From Devosia rhodophyticola (GTDB taxonomy: Bacteria; Pseudomonadota; Alphaproteobacteria; Rhizobiales; Devosiaceae), in the NCBI RefSeq assembly GCF_028816475.1, contig NZ_CP118247.1, positions 2,472,001 to 2,536,000 on the forward strand: DNA of 64,000 nucleotides, read 5' to 3'. The position numbers and the translations under genes are program-made. The notes below the pieces were generated by a model. The model saw only the letters and a program-made list of their open reading frames with translations. It ran no database searches and had not been told where the DNA came from. Every line of letters begins with the position of its first letter. Positions within the stretch are counted from its first letter, which is position 1. This document shows, piece after piece, positions 16,788 to 26,554 of the stretch.

Positions 16788-18094
16788 GCGCCAAAATTCT
16801 GCGCGGGCGGGTGTTGAGCTTTATGCGGGAACCGCAAGGGGCCGACGATCACGAGGCCTATCAATATTTTGAAGATGGCGCCGTCACCATTTCTGACGGC
16901 AAGATCGTGGCGGTTGGACCCTTTTCAGCATCAGCAGAAGGAGAGGTAGTCGACCATCGACCGCACCTGATCATGCCCGGCTTTATCGATTTGCATTTGC
17001 ATTATGTGCAGGCTCAGGTTGTTGCCTCTTACGCTGGATCACTCCTCGAGTGGCTTAATAGCTATACATTCGTTGAGGAGCAGCAGTTTGCCCATCAGGG
17101 ACACGCCGGGGCGATTGCCAGCGCTTTTTTTGACGAACTGATCCGCAATGGTACGACCACGGCCGTGGCCTATTGTTCAAGCCATCCGCAATCTGTTGAT
17201 GCTTTTTTTGCCGAGGCGGAAAAGCGCAACATGCTGATGGTGGGCGGCAAGGTGATGATGGATCGCAACGCGCCGGAGGCGCTATGTGACACAGCCCAGT
17301 CGAGCTACGATGATACGCGGTCCCTGATCGACCGGTGGCATGGACGGGGTCGGGCGTTTTACGCGATTTCACCGCGGTTTGCCATTACATCGACACCGGA
17401 GCAGATGGCGGCGGCGCAGACTTTGGTGAGCGAGTTCCCCGATTGTTATGTGCAAACGCATCTAAGTGAGAACGATGCTGAAATTTCGTTTTCGATGCAG
17501 CTTTATCCCGATGCCAAGGACTATACCGGTATTTATGAAGACTACGGCCTTTTGGGATCGAAGACCCTGCTTGGCCACTGCATCCATCTCAATCATCGTG
17601 AAGCGTGCGTTCTGGCCGAAACGCGGGCAGTTGCGGTTTTTTGCCCGACCTCCAATCTCTTTCTGGGGAGTGGGCTTTTTGATCGTGACCGGATGGCGGC
17701 GGATGGCGTGCGCATCGGGGTCGCAACCGATATCGGCGGGGGCACGGATTACGGCATGCTGGCGACCATGGCTGAGGGATATAAAGTGCTGCAGCTGCGT
17801 GGGCAAAGGCTCAACCCACTACAGTCATTTTACATGATGACCCTGGGCAACGCTCAGGCGTTGTCACTGGAGAGAACGATTGGCCGGGTTGCGCCGGGCA
17901 ATGCCGCGGATCTGGTCGTGCTCGACGCGGGGGCAACACCGGCAATGGCGTTGAGACAAAAAACCATCGCGAGTTTAAGCGAAGAGTTGTTTTTATTACA
18001 AACGCTTGGCGATGATCGCAGTGTTGTTGAAGTCTATATTGCAGGTGAGCGTACCAAGTTTGCTTTGGAAGGCTTGGCAGACGCGTTGGCATAA
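16784..18094 (+). CDS. guaD: Guanine deaminase
   Basis: A 436-aa amidohydrolase. PGFIDLHLHYVQ supplies the metal-binding HxH, LEWLNSYTFVEE is typical of guanine deaminases, and QTHLSEN, GHCIHLN and ATDIGGG hold the remaining metal and catalytic residues. It deaminates guanine to xanthine, feeding XdhAB. The ATGA overlap with puuD shows they are cotranscribed. Confidence 0.93.
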   Translation: MSAKILRGRVLSFMREPQGADDHEAYQYFEDGAVTISDGKIVAVGPFSASAEGEVVDHRPHLIMPGFIDLHLHYVQAQVVASYAGSLLEWLNSYTFVEEQQFAHQGHAGAIASAFFDELIRNGTTTAVAYCSSHPQSVDAFFAEAEKRNMLMVGGKVMMDRNAPEALCDTAQSSYDDTRSLIDRWHGRGRAFYAISPRFAITSTPEQMAAAQTLVSEFPDCYVQTHLSENDAEISFSMQLYPDAKDYTGIYEDYGLLGSKTLLGHCIHLNHREACVLAETRAVAVFCPTSNLFLGSGLFDRDRMAADGVRIGVATDIGGGTDYGMLATMAEGYKVLQLRGQRLNPLQSFYMMTLGNAQALSLERTIGRVAPGNAADLVVLDAGATPAMALRQKTIASLSEELFLLQTLGDDRSVVEVYIAGERTKFALEGLADALA

Positions 18095-18127
18095 CCTAAA
18101 ACCGGCTTAGACAACAAGGAACGTTTT

Positions 18128-20308
18128 ATGAGTCAAGACCAGAAGCAATCCGGGCTAACCATCTCTCCCCTTCTGGTAGATTTTATTGAGAATGAGGCGT
18201 TGCCGGGGCTTTCTGTTAGCGCTGAACAGTTCTGGAACGGGTTGGCGAGCCTTGTGGCAGAACATGGCCCAACCAACGCCAGACTGCTCGCCAAGCGCGA
18301 TGATATTCAGATGAAAATCGATGATTGGCACCGCAAATACGGGCCGGTCAGCGCCAATCGTCAGGGATATGAGCTGTTCTTGAAGGATATCGGCTATCTG
18401 GTGGCAGAGCCAGCCGACTTCGCTGTCGAGACCGATGGGCTTGATCCTGAAATCAGCACCTTGTGCGGTCCCCAACTTGTGGTGCCGGTGTCCAACGCGC
18501 GTTACGCGCTTAATGCCGCCAATGCACGGTGGGGCAGTCTTTATGATGCGCTTTATGGCACTGACGTAATTGAGCGTTCTGGTGATTTGAAGCCAACCAG
18601 GGAATTCAATCCTGTGCGCGGTGCCGCTGTGGTTGAGCGGGCTGCCGATTTTCTTGATGAAGCCTTTCCCCTGGCCTCTGGCAGCCACAAGGCCGTGACC
18701 TCCTATGTGGTGGCTGTGCAGGGCGGGACAGCAGCGCTTGCCATAGCGACCAGCGCCGGTCCTACGACCCTCAAGGATCAGTCAGCCTTTGTCGCCTATG
18801 CCGACAAGGGCGACAAAGCCGAGATCGTCTTGCGTCATCATGGATTGCACGTCGTTCTGGTTATCGACAAAGACAATCCAATCGGTGCCAACCATCCAGC
18901 CGGGCTGGCCGACGTGCTGATTGAAGCCGCCCTGACCACCATTCAGGATTGCGAAGATTCGGTGGCCGCGGTTGATGATGTCGATAAGGTTGGCGTTTAT
19001 CGCAACTGGCTGGGCCTGATGAAGGGCGACCTCAAGGATAACTTTGAGAAGGGCGGGAAGCGAATGACCCGCACCCTGAACCCTGATCGAGAGTATCGTG
19101 GGGCTACCGGCGAGCCGCTGGTGCTCAAGGGGCGGGCGTTGTTGCTGGTGCGTAATGTCGGGCATTTGATGACGACTGGCGCGGTCAAGACCGATGCTGG
19201 CAAGCCTATAGGCGAGGGCCTTCTGGATGCCATGGTGACGGTCTTGTGCGCCATGCACGACACGCAGAACAGTCGCACTGGCGCCATCTATATCGTCAAA
19301 CCCAAGATGCACGGACCTGAAGAGGTTGCGTTCGCCTGCTCCATTTTTGCGTCGGTCGAAAAGGCGCTGGGACTGAGGCCGCTAACGGTCAAAATCGGCA
19401 TCATGGACGAGGAGCGACGCACGTCGGCCAATCTCAAAGCTGCAATTCATGCAGCGCGTGAGAGGGTGTTTTTCATCAATACCGGCTTTCTTGATCGGAC
19501 CGGCGACGAAATCCATACCTCGATGGAAGCGGGACCCGTGTTGCGCAAGGACGAGATCAAGTCCGAGCGCTGGATCGAAGCCTACGAAGACCGCAATGTG
19601 CTGATTGGACTGGCGTGCGGACTGTCAGGCCGGGCGCAGATCGGCAAGGGCATGTGGGCACGTCCCGATGATATGGCGGCAATGATGGAAGCCAAGATTG
19701 GCCATCCGCGCGCTGGCGCCAATACGGCCTGGGTGCCTTCGCCAACGGCGGCCACGTTGCATGCCCTGCATTATCATCAAGTCGATGTGTTTGAGGCGCA
19801 GAAACGCCGGCATAACGAGGCAACGCCTGGACTTGAGGAACTGTTCTCAATGCCGGTTCAGGAACCATTCTCGCTGAGCCGTGAAGAGATCATTCGCGAG
19901 TTGGAAAACAATGCCCAGGGCATTCTTGGCTACGTTGTGCGCTGGGTGCAGCAGGGCGTTGGATGTTCCAAAGTGCCCGACATCAATGATGTCGGCTTGA
20001 TGGAAGACCGCGCCACTTGCCGGATATCTTCACAGGCAGTGGCAAACTGGCTGCGCCATGGGCTGATCAGCAAGGACGAGGTGACGTCAATTTTTGAACG
20101 GATGGCGGGCGTCGTTGACGAACAAAATGCGGGTGACCCGCTTTATCGGCCGATGGCCGAAAACTTTCAATCCATAGCGTTTCTTGCCGCCCTTGATCTG
20201 GCGTTGCATGGGGCTGATCAGCCTGCCGGTTATACCGAGCCAATCCTGCACGCGCGCCGTCTCGAAGTTAAGGCCAGAGAAGCGGGCAAGCCGGCGGCGA
20301 TCGCCTAG
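18128..20308 (+). CDS. glcB: Malate synthase G
   Basis: A 726-aa protein, the standard malate synthase G length (isoform A is about 530). Landmarks include [37 protein letters not shown] and the late [11 protein letters not shown] segment. It condenses glyoxylate with acetyl-CoA to malate. Placed 33 nt after guaD, it removes the glyoxylate released by AllA and lets purine carbon enter the TCA cycle. AAGGAA precedes the ATG. Its stop codon shares a CTAG tetranucleotide with the stop of ade. Confidence 0.95.
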   Translation: MSQDQKQSGLTISPLLVDFIENEALPGLSVSAEQFWNGLASLVAEHGPTNARLLAKRDDIQMKIDDWHRKYGPVSANRQGYELFLKDIGYLVAEPADFAVETDGLDPEISTLCGPQLVVPVSNARYALNAANARWGSLYDALYGTDVIERSGDLKPTREFNPVRGAAVVERAADFLDEAFPLASGSHKAVTSYVVAVQGGTAALAIATSAGPTTLKDQSAFVAYADKGDKAEIVLRHHGLHVVLVIDKDNPIGANHPAGLADVLIEAALTTIQDCEDSVAAVDDVDKVGVYRNWLGLMKGDLKDNFEKGGKRMTRTLNPDREYRGATGEPLVLKGRALLLVRNVGHLMTTGAVKTDAGKPIGEGLLDAMVTVLCAMHDTQNSRTGAIYIVKPKMHGPEEVAFACSIFASVEKALGLRPLTVKIGIMDEERRTSANLKAAIHAARERVFFINTGFLDRTGDEIHTSMEAGPVLRKDEIKSERWIEAYEDRNVLIGLACGLSGRAQIGKGMWARPDDMAAMMEAKIGHPRAGANTAWVPSPTAATLHALHYHQVDVFEAQKRRHNEATPGLEELFSMPVQEPFSLSREEIIRELENNAQGILGYVVRWVQQGVGCSKVPDINDVGLMEDRATCRISSQAVANWLRHGLISKDEVTSIFERMAGVVDEQNAGDPLYRPMAENFQSIAFLAALDLALHGADQPAGYTEPILHARRLEVKAREAGKPAAIA

Positions 20309-22014
20309 TCGACAAAGTCAAACTTGTCGACGTCGAACAATCCGCGGTCTGTCATTTTTAGATGCGGAATAACCGGCAACGCCAGAAATGCGACCTGCAG
20401 AAAGGGTTCGGGTAGCACGCACCCCAGTTGTTTGGCGGCATCGCGTAGGTCAGTGAGCTTTTCGGCAACCGTTTCGAAGGGTTCCTGGCTCATCAAACCG
20501 GCAATGGGCAGGGCCAGCTCGGCGGTTATCTTGCCGTCCTGGGCAACCGCAAATCCGCCGCCGAGGGCGATCAGCCGGTTGACCGCCAATGCCATATCCG
20601 CGTCGTTGGCACCGATGACAGTGATATTGTGGCTGTCGTGACCGACCGAGGAGGCAATGGCGCCAGTCTTTAGGCCAAAACCTGTAACGAAGCTTCGCCC
20701 GATGTTGCCGTTGCGCCCGTGACGTTCGACGACGGCCAGCTTGATGACGTCGGCTGCGAGATCTGGTTGCAGGCCCGTCTTAGTCTGTTCAAGCGTTGCG
20801 CTTTCGCGGAAGGTCAGGATTAGGCCCGGCTTTACCCCGATAACCGGAGTTTCATTGCGACCTGGCTTGGCGGGGGTATCAAAACTTGCGGGCGTTACCG
20901 CTGTCGCCTTCATCGAATCCAGACCAACCGGCAAAACGATCTCCCGGGTGTCGAATAAAGCCGGTTCGACCAATCGACCGCCCGAGATCGTGTCCGAGAC
21001 GCGGCAGTCCTCAAGACTTTCCAGCAAAGCAATGTCGGCGCGCCAGCCCGGGGCGACAAGCCCGCGATCGCTTAGCCCGAAGATGCGGGCCGCTGAATGA
21101 GAAGCGGCGCGATAGACATGGTGGAGCGGTCGGCCCATGGCGATTAGGCGCCGAATGGAGCTATCGAGATGACCCTCCTCGGCAATATCCAATGGATTGC
21201 GATCATCGGTACATAGTGCCACAAAACTAGATGAGTTTTCGTCCAGAATTTCGGCGAGCGCTGTCAAATCCTTTGAAACCGAACCTTCGCGAATAAGAAT
21301 CGCCATGCCTTTGGCGAGCTTTTCGCGGGCCTCGGCCGCCGTGGTTGCTTCGTGATCAGTGCGGATTCCGGCGGCCAGATAACCATTGAGTGGAAGACCG
21401 CGCAGCAGCGGAGCGTGTCCATCGATATGGCCATCCTGAAAAGCCAGCAGTTTGGCGAGAATGCCCGGATCGGCATTGAGAACACCAGGAAAATTCATCA
21501 TTTCGGCCAACCCGATAACCTTTGGGTGGCTGCGGAATGGCTCAAGATCCTGGATTTCCAGCTGTGCGCCCGACGTTTCAAAGGCGGTTGCGGGCACGCA
21601 GGACGAGAGATTGACCCTAATGTCCATGATGGTCTGTTCGGCGCAATCGAGGAAGTAGCGAACGCCAGTAGCGCCCAGAACATTGGCAATTTCGTGGGGA
21701 TCGCAAATGGCAGTGGTGACGCCGTGAGGCAGCACGCAGCGGTCAAATTCGAACGGGGTTACGAGCGAAGATTCAATATGCAAATGGGTATCGATAAATC
21801 CAGGGACGGCAAATCGGCCACTGCCATCGATCTGCTTCTTGCCTTCGTAGTTGGCATGGGTGCCGACAATGCGATCAGCGACAATGGCGATATCGGTTTG
21901 CGTAACAATCCCGGTAATGACGTCGAGCAGGCCGACATTGCGGATAACCAGATCGGCGGGCGCGTTGCCTTGGCCGACTGCGATCATATGGGAAAGCGTT
22001 TGGGTTGAAAGCAT
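20305..22014 (-). CDS. ade: Adenine deaminase
   Basis: A 569-aa amidohydrolase of the bacterial adenine deaminase (Ade/AdeC) type. [17 protein letters not shown] carries the metal Hx[17 protein letters not shown] is family-specific, and [12 protein letters not shown] lies in the C-terminal domain. It makes hypoxanthine from adenine for XdhAB. The start at 22014 (MLSTQTL) is preferred to a site seven codons upstream because a GGA-containing site lies at suitable distance. It is convergent with glcB; a short GTCGACAA/TTGTCGAC inverted repeat follows the glcB stop inside its last codons. Confidence 0.93.
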   Translation of the reverse strand: MLSTQTLSHMIAVGQGNAPADLVIRNVGLLDVITGIVTQTDIAIVADRIVGTHANYEGKKQIDGSGRFAVPGFIDTHLHIESSLVTPFEFDRCVLPHGVTTAICDPHEIANVLGATGVRYFLDCAEQTIMDIRVNLSSCVPATAFETSGAQLEIQDLEPFRSHPKVIGLAEMMNFPGVLNADPGILAKLLAFQDGHIDGHAPLLRGLPLNGYLAAGIRTDHEATTAAEAREKLAKGMAILIREGSVSKDLTALAEILDENSSSFVALCTDDRNPLDIAEEGHLDSSIRRLIAMGRPLHHVYRAASHSAARIFGLSDRGLVAPGWRADIALLESLEDCRVSDTISGGRLVEPALFDTREIVLPVGLDSMKATAVTPASFDTPAKPGRNETPVIGVKPGLILTFRESATLEQTKTGLQPDLAADVIKLAVVERHGRNGNIGRSFVTGFGLKTGAIASSVGHDSHNITVIGANDADMALAVNRLIALGGGFAVAQDGKITAELALPIAGLMSQEPFETVAEKLTDLRDAAKQLGCVLPEPFLQVAFLALPVIPHLKMTDRGLFDVDKFDFVD

Positions 22015-22127
22015 TGGATATCCGTTCAGTGGCAATCAGGCAAAGTCGGCCGCCAACGGGGCGGCGTCAAGTGCGGGAACTCGAGAGGGTCGGGTGTCGT
22101 TGGGATTAAGAGAACGGAGTTCAACCC

Positions 22128-22295
22128 ATGAAAACCTACGATCCGCACAAAAGTACGAATGATGTCCGTCAGGGAAACCGGCGGAAGGCCAATATGCGTG
22201 TGCTGGTAATATCCACAGCATTGATCGTTCTGGCGTTTATCGTTCTCTATGTGATCTACACCATGACCCAACCGGGCACGACTGGCGTGGCCTAA
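22128..22295 (+). CDS. Small single-span membrane protein (55 aa)
   Basis: A 55-codon ORF has a polar, basic N-terminus (KTYDPHKSTNDVRQGNRRK), one transmembrane helix (VLVISTALIVLAFIVLYVIY) and a short exposed tail. ACGGAG lies about 10 nt upstream of the ATG. The pattern of a DP-KS-(x)-VRQG-RR motif before a single helix is one I associate with conserved small hypothetical proteins of Hyphomicrobiales, but I cannot name a family. Its TAA overlaps the stop of the convergent GGDEF-EAL gene. Confidence 0.7.
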   Translation: MKTYDPHKSTNDVRQGNRRKANMRVLVISTALIVLAFIVLYVIYTMTQPGTTGVA

Positions 22296-24517
22296 GCGAC
22301 GTTGCGGTGCGATTTGCCGCTGCCGGGGTCAGCAAATATCCGGGCAATTTCGTCGGCGGGTACCGGCCGCGAGAAGAGGTATCCCTGAAGGGTGTTGCTG
22401 CCCAACTGGATTAGAATTTCAGCCTGCTCTTCAGTTTCAACGCCTTCGGCAGTGATTTCTATATCCATGGCATGAGCAAGCGATATGATTGCCTGCACAA
22501 TAGCTACCGAGGCATGACCCTTGCTGAGTTGACTGACAAACGAACGGTCAATCTTGATCCGGTCGACAGGATAGCGCCTCAGATAACTTAGCGATGAATA
22601 TCCGGTGCCGAAATCATCAAGGGCGATGTGGATGCCTGAAGACCTGAAAGTGCGCAGATTTTGAGAGGAGACGTGCTCGTCATCAAGCAGGATGCTTTCG
22701 GTGATCTCTAGTTCGAGATCGGTGGCGCGCATGCCCGTTTGGTGCAGAATGTCGAATACGCGGGTGGCAAATGTGGGATTGCGTAGCTGGGTGGGCGAGA
22801 TGTTGACGGCGATCGTCCGCCCCGGCCACTGGGCTCCCATTTCGCAAGCCCGGCGCAGGACAAACTCACCCAGGTCTTCGATCAGCCCGGAATTTTCGGC
22901 GACCGGGATGAACTTTGCTGGTGAAATTTTGCCGTATTTGGGATGAAGCCAGCGCGCCAATGCTTCTGCGCCGCCTATGTCGCCATTTGGCTGGGACATC
23001 AGGGGCTGGAATTCGACTGACAGTTGATCGGATTGACGCAGGGCTTCGCGCAATTCGGACTCGATGGTGCGCTGCAGTTGCAGCACTTCGTTCATGCGCT
23101 CCTCATAGACCACAGCTCGATTGCGTCCGCCTGACTTGGCTTTATAAAGTGCAATATCGGCTTTTCGCAGCATTTCGCGCGGCTCGGCGTCGCCGGCCGA
23201 CGTGCTGACGATGCCAATGCTGGCGCCAATAAAGGCTTTGCCGCGCTTGGTTTCAAAGGGTGTCTGCAAGGCAGCAATGATGTTGTGGGCAATTGCCGTT
23301 GGATCGGGCGTACCCAGATAGGTCACGTGCACAACGGCAAATTCATCGCCGCCGAAGCGAGCGACAATATCATCCTCAGATAGTGTGTCGCGCAAGCGCC
23401 GTGCGACGCCGCTCAACAATTCATCGCCGGCGTGGTGGCCCATGGTGTCGTTGACCTGCTTAAAGCGGTCCAGATCGAGCATCATCAGCGTAACCTGTCC
23501 GCCATCGGTGTCGCGGCGCGCAAGCGCGTCGGCGAGATCGGCGTCAAATTTTGCGCGATTGGCCAGCCCGGTCAGCCCATCAAAATTAGCCTGATGATGA
23601 GAGAGCTGCCGTTGGGCTTCCAGCTCGTTGGTCGAGCGGCGCAGGCGGCGGGTCAGGTAGAGGACCAGAATGGCGGCAACAGCGAAGGCGCCGATCATTG
23701 CCGGGCCGGTGTGACGCAATAAATGGCTTCCGGGGCGATCTGGGGTCCACTCAAAAAATCCCTTCAGACGTCCCGCGGCGTTGATTAGTGGAAAAGCCGA
23801 TTTGTCCGGATCCTGTCCATCGATACCGGTGAATCGGGCATTTTCAAACAAGGTGCCATTCATCGCCCAACTGGGGGTGGCCGTCAGCGACACCAGGCTA
23901 ACGACAATGAGTTCGGTGCCAGCCTGCTGGGAAATTGTTCGTGTGTTCGACACGATTGGAGACAGACTGACAATTGCGGGTTGGCCGCCAATGACGACAA
24001 TGTCGGATAATTGCAAAGGCATGTCGGATTGACCGCTGTTAAAGGGGACAAGCCCCCCTGCGGCAATCTCGTTGCGCAATTGCTGGACCAACGGCAGAAC
24101 GGCGGGGGCAATCGCCGAAAATGTGTTGGTAGACACACTGTTGCCGTTCTGCATGACATAGAGCGGCTGATTTTCGGGATCCAGGAGAATGGTCCCGTCA
24201 TGCCCAAAAAATGCAAACATGCATTTACCCAACTGTTGATCGACCCAGTCCGGGTTGAAGTCGAAGCGGGTATTCAGAAGGGTTTCATCGCGCATGGCGA
24301 TGCTTTGCTGCTCCTTGAGGAGGCTATCCCGTCGGGCCGCAAGTACTTTGGCGGCCAGATCCGTCTGCTGGGTCATGGCGCGGCTGTCGATATTGGAGGT
24401 TGTCCAGAACACGAACCCCATTACGCCAGCCACGGCAATTACCATCGCAAGAATGGCTGGTAGCAGAACGCTGGCGGAAAGGTGCCTCGTCTGAATGGGT
24501 ATATTGTTCTCGCGCAT
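22292..24517 (-). CDS. CHASE4-GGDEF-EAL cyclic-di-GMP signalling protein
   Basis: A 741-aa inner-membrane protein. An N-terminal helix (about 14-38) precedes a periplasmic CHASE4-like sensor region (about 40-265), a second helix (about 270-290), a GGDEF domain (RFGGDEF intact, about 320-480) and an EAL domain (GAEALARW, EITES, DDFGTGYSSL, AEGVET, about 490-735). Both catalytic motifs look intact, so it could make and degrade c-di-GMP. The inhibitory I-site RxxD is absent: the residues five before GGDEF are SEDD. CAGGAG lies 17 nt from this ATG but in good position for an out-of-frame ATG at 24530, so initiation is uncertain. Confidence 0.9.
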   Translation of the reverse strand: MRENNIPIQTRHLSASVLLPAILAMVIAVAGVMGFVFWTTSNIDSRAMTQQTDLAAKVLAARRDSLLKEQQSIAMRDETLLNTRFDFNPDWVDQQLGKCMFAFFGHDGTILLDPENQPLYVMQNGNSVSTNTFSAIAPAVLPLVQQLRNEIAAGGLVPFNSGQSDMPLQLSDIVVIGGQPAIVSLSPIVSNTRTISQQAGTELIVVSLVSLTATPSWAMNGTLFENARFTGIDGQDPDKSAFPLINAAGRLKGFFEWTPDRPGSHLLRHTGPAMIGAFAVAAILVLYLTRRLRRSTNELEAQRQLSHHQANFDGLTGLANRAKFDADLADALARRDTDGGQVTLMMLDLDRFKQVNDTMGHHAGDELLSGVARRLRDTLSEDDIVARFGGDEFAVVHVTYLGTPDPTAIAHNIIAALQTPFETKRGKAFIGASIGIVSTSAGDAEPREMLRKADIALYKAKSGGRNRAVVYEERMNEVLQLQRTIESELREALRQSDQLSVEFQPLMSQPNGDIGGAEALARWLHPKYGKISPAKFIPVAENSGLIEDLGEFVLRRACEMGAQWPGRTIAVNISPTQLRNPTFATRVFDILHQTGMRATDLELEITESILLDDEHVSSQNLRTFRSSGIHIALDDFGTGYSSLSYLRRYPVDRIKIDRSFVSQLSKGHASVAIVQAIISLAHAMDIEITAEGVETEEQAEILIQLGSNTLQGYLFSRPVPADEIARIFADPGSGKSHRNVA

Positions 24518-24724
24518 TGGCAGTTCGCATTATCTCCTGAACCCGTACTTTATCTGGACATGCTTGATGACTCCTTACCTCGCGAGAATTTTCATTCCGC
24601 TAACCTGGCAAACAGAATATTCCGTTCAACAGCGCGCGTTCGCATGGCGTGGACAATATCTTGGAGTGCTGATTGAATGCTAGAACGCAGGCAAAGAACC
24701 GGCGCTGAAATTGTGGGATAATTC

Positions 24725-25773
24725 ATGACAGAAGTTAGGGCACTGGTGCTTGAACGCCAGCATGTATTGGCGTTGCGCGACATTGATCTGCCGATGGCGG
24801 TTGGGCCCGGCATGGTCAGGATTGCGATCCATACTGTGGGAGTATGTGGATCCGATGTGCACTACTATACTCATGGCAAAATCGGGCCGTTTGTGGTCGA
24901 TGCGCCAATGGTTTTGGGGCATGAAGCGGCCGGGACGGTTGTTGAGGTCGGCGAAGATGTCAGCCATTTGCGGGTTGGCGACCGCGTGTGCATGGAGCCG
25001 GGAATCCCTGACCCAAATTCGCGCGCTTCACGTATGGGCCTCTATAATATCGATCCGACGGTGCGCTTCTGGGCGACACCGCCGGTGCATGGTGTTTTGA
25101 CGTCGCAGGTCGTGCATCCCGCCATTTATACCTTCAAATTGCCTGATAATGTCAGTTTCGCCGAAGGGGCGATGGTTGAACCATTTGCGGTCGGGATGCA
25201 GGCGGCGTTCAAGGCGGGGATCAAACCGGGCGATACGGCGGTTGTTCTGGGGGCAGGGCCGATAGGCACCATGGTTGCCCTAGCGGCCCTGGCGGGGGAT
25301 GTGCGCGCGTGGTCGTGGCCGATCTTGCCCAGCCAAAGCTGGATATTGCGGCCCGCTACCAAGGGGTTATTCCGGTCAATATTCGCGAAAATGATCTGGC
25401 GACAGAAATTACGCGGCTCACCGACGGGTGGGGCGCCGATCTGGTTTTTGAATGTTCGGGATCGCCGCGTGCCTGGGAAGGCATCATGGCACTGCCGCGG
25501 CCGGGGGGCGCCATCGTGGTTGTTGGCTTGCCAGTGAAGCCGGCCCCGTTTGATATCGCCACGGCATCGACCAAGGAATTGCGCATTGAGACGGTATTTC
25601 GTTATGCTCATCAATATGATCGGGCGTTGGCCCTATTTGGTTCAGGACGCGTTGATCTCAAGCCGCTGATTTCGGAAACTTTTGATTTCGAAGATTCCAT
25701 CGCCGCATTTGATCGAGCGGTTGAGGGTAGGCCGAGCGATGTTAAATTGCAGATCCGGATCGGTAAGGACTGA
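24725..25773 (+). pseudogene. Zinc-dependent polyol/alcohol dehydrogenase with a one-base frameshift
   Basis: Two overlapping frames together encode one medium-chain dehydrogenase of the sorbitol/xylitol dehydrogenase type. The first frame supplies [25 protein letters not shown] and the start of the Rossmann motif ([19 protein letters not shown]). The second continues from [14 protein letters not shown] to the C-terminus. The break is at the five-G run 25294-25298; one additional G restores a 349-aa protein of family length. The downstream codons show no further decay. It is either a recent mutation or a consensus error. Substrate is probably xylitol, sorbitol or a similar polyol. Confidence 0.85.
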
Positions 25774-25853
25774 TCCAGGCTGCGTTCCCGCCGGACGGGG
25801 AACCTTTCGCGGCATTTCCGGGTTGATTTGAAGCAACCCGGAAGGAACGCGAA

Positions 25854-26429
25854 ATGGATTTTGGCAATAGCTTTGGGTTGGTGGAAAGCTACCTGCCTTT
25901 GCACATTGTCTTGATCCGCCTGCTTATTGCTGCGGTATTGGGTGGCGTTATCGGTATTGAGCGCGAAGTGCACACCGCGGAGGCAGGTTTGCGCACTCAC
26001 ATTCTAGTGGCAGTCGCGGCGGCCCTTTTTACCATTTTGACCTTCGAGATTTTTCATACGATTTCTGAAAACGGCGAAATGCCGCGGGCCGATCCCATTC
26101 GTGCCATTGAAGCTGTAACAGCGGGCATCGCATTTTTGGGCGCTGGCGCTATTTTTCGCCGCGGCGCGGGGGTTCAGGGGCTGACGACGGGCGCCGGCAT
26201 GTGGCTTGCAGGGGCGGTCGGGGTGGCTTGTGCCCTGGGCTACTACTTGATTTCGCTCGTGGTTTCGATGTTTGCCATAGTTGTATTGGCGGCCCTGCGG
26301 GCGTTGGCGCACGGCGTTATTCGTCGTGAGGGCAAGGATAGCGAGCAGGCCGAAGGAGACGGAAATGCCAGCAAAATCGAAAGCCCAGCAAAAGGCCGCG
26401 GGCGCCGCCCTGTCGGCCAAGCGCGGTGA
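25854..26429 (+). CDS. MgtC/SapB family membrane protein
   Basis: A 191-aa protein with four to five hydrophobic helices. LIAAVLGGVIGIERE, GLRTHILVAVAAALFT and GVQGLTTGAGMWLAGAVGVACALG are the conserved MgtC blocks. MgtC proteins are linked to survival at low magnesium and to ATP synthase modulation. The last 40 residues are polar and low in complexity and overlap the DUF3008 gene by 65 nt, so the natural C-terminus may be shorter. AAGGAA lies before the ATG. Confidence 0.88.
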   Translation: MDFGNSFGLVESYLPLHIVLIRLLIAAVLGGVIGIEREVHTAEAGLRTHILVAVAAALFTILTFEIFHTISENGEMPRADPIRAIEAVTAGIAFLGAGAIFRRGAGVQGLTTGAGMWLAGAVGVACALGYYLISLVVSMFAIVVLAALRALAHGVIRREGKDSEQAEGDGNASKIESPAKGRGRRPVGQAR

Positions 26430-26550
26430 AACCAAGGTCGACGAACTCAAGGGCGCCTCAAAATCGATGTATGAATCGATGAGCGAGAAAGAGCTCGATG
26501 AATTGGCGAGCACCGACCGGAAATCCTTGCCTGACAAGAAGGGCGACTAG
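26365..26550 (+). CDS. DUF3008 family small protein
   Basis: A 61-aa, highly charged protein (MPAKSKAQQKAAGAAL, then MSEKELDELASTDRKSLP). This matches the small DUF3008 family, of unknown function, widespread in alphaproteobacteria. GAAGGAG sits eight bases upstream of the ATG. The gene begins inside the 3' end of mgtC and ends 4 nt before the stop of the convergent murD2. Confidence 0.85.
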   Translation: MPAKSKAQQKAAGAALSAKRGETKVDELKGASKSMYESMSEKELDELASTDRKSLPDKKGD

Positions 26551-26554
26551 GGTT

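Noticed and set aside
25854-26429. Frameshift at the 3' end of mgtC
   Set aside because: The tail overlaps the next gene by 65 nt and is low in complexity, but no homopolymer or alternative frame restores a better C-terminus.
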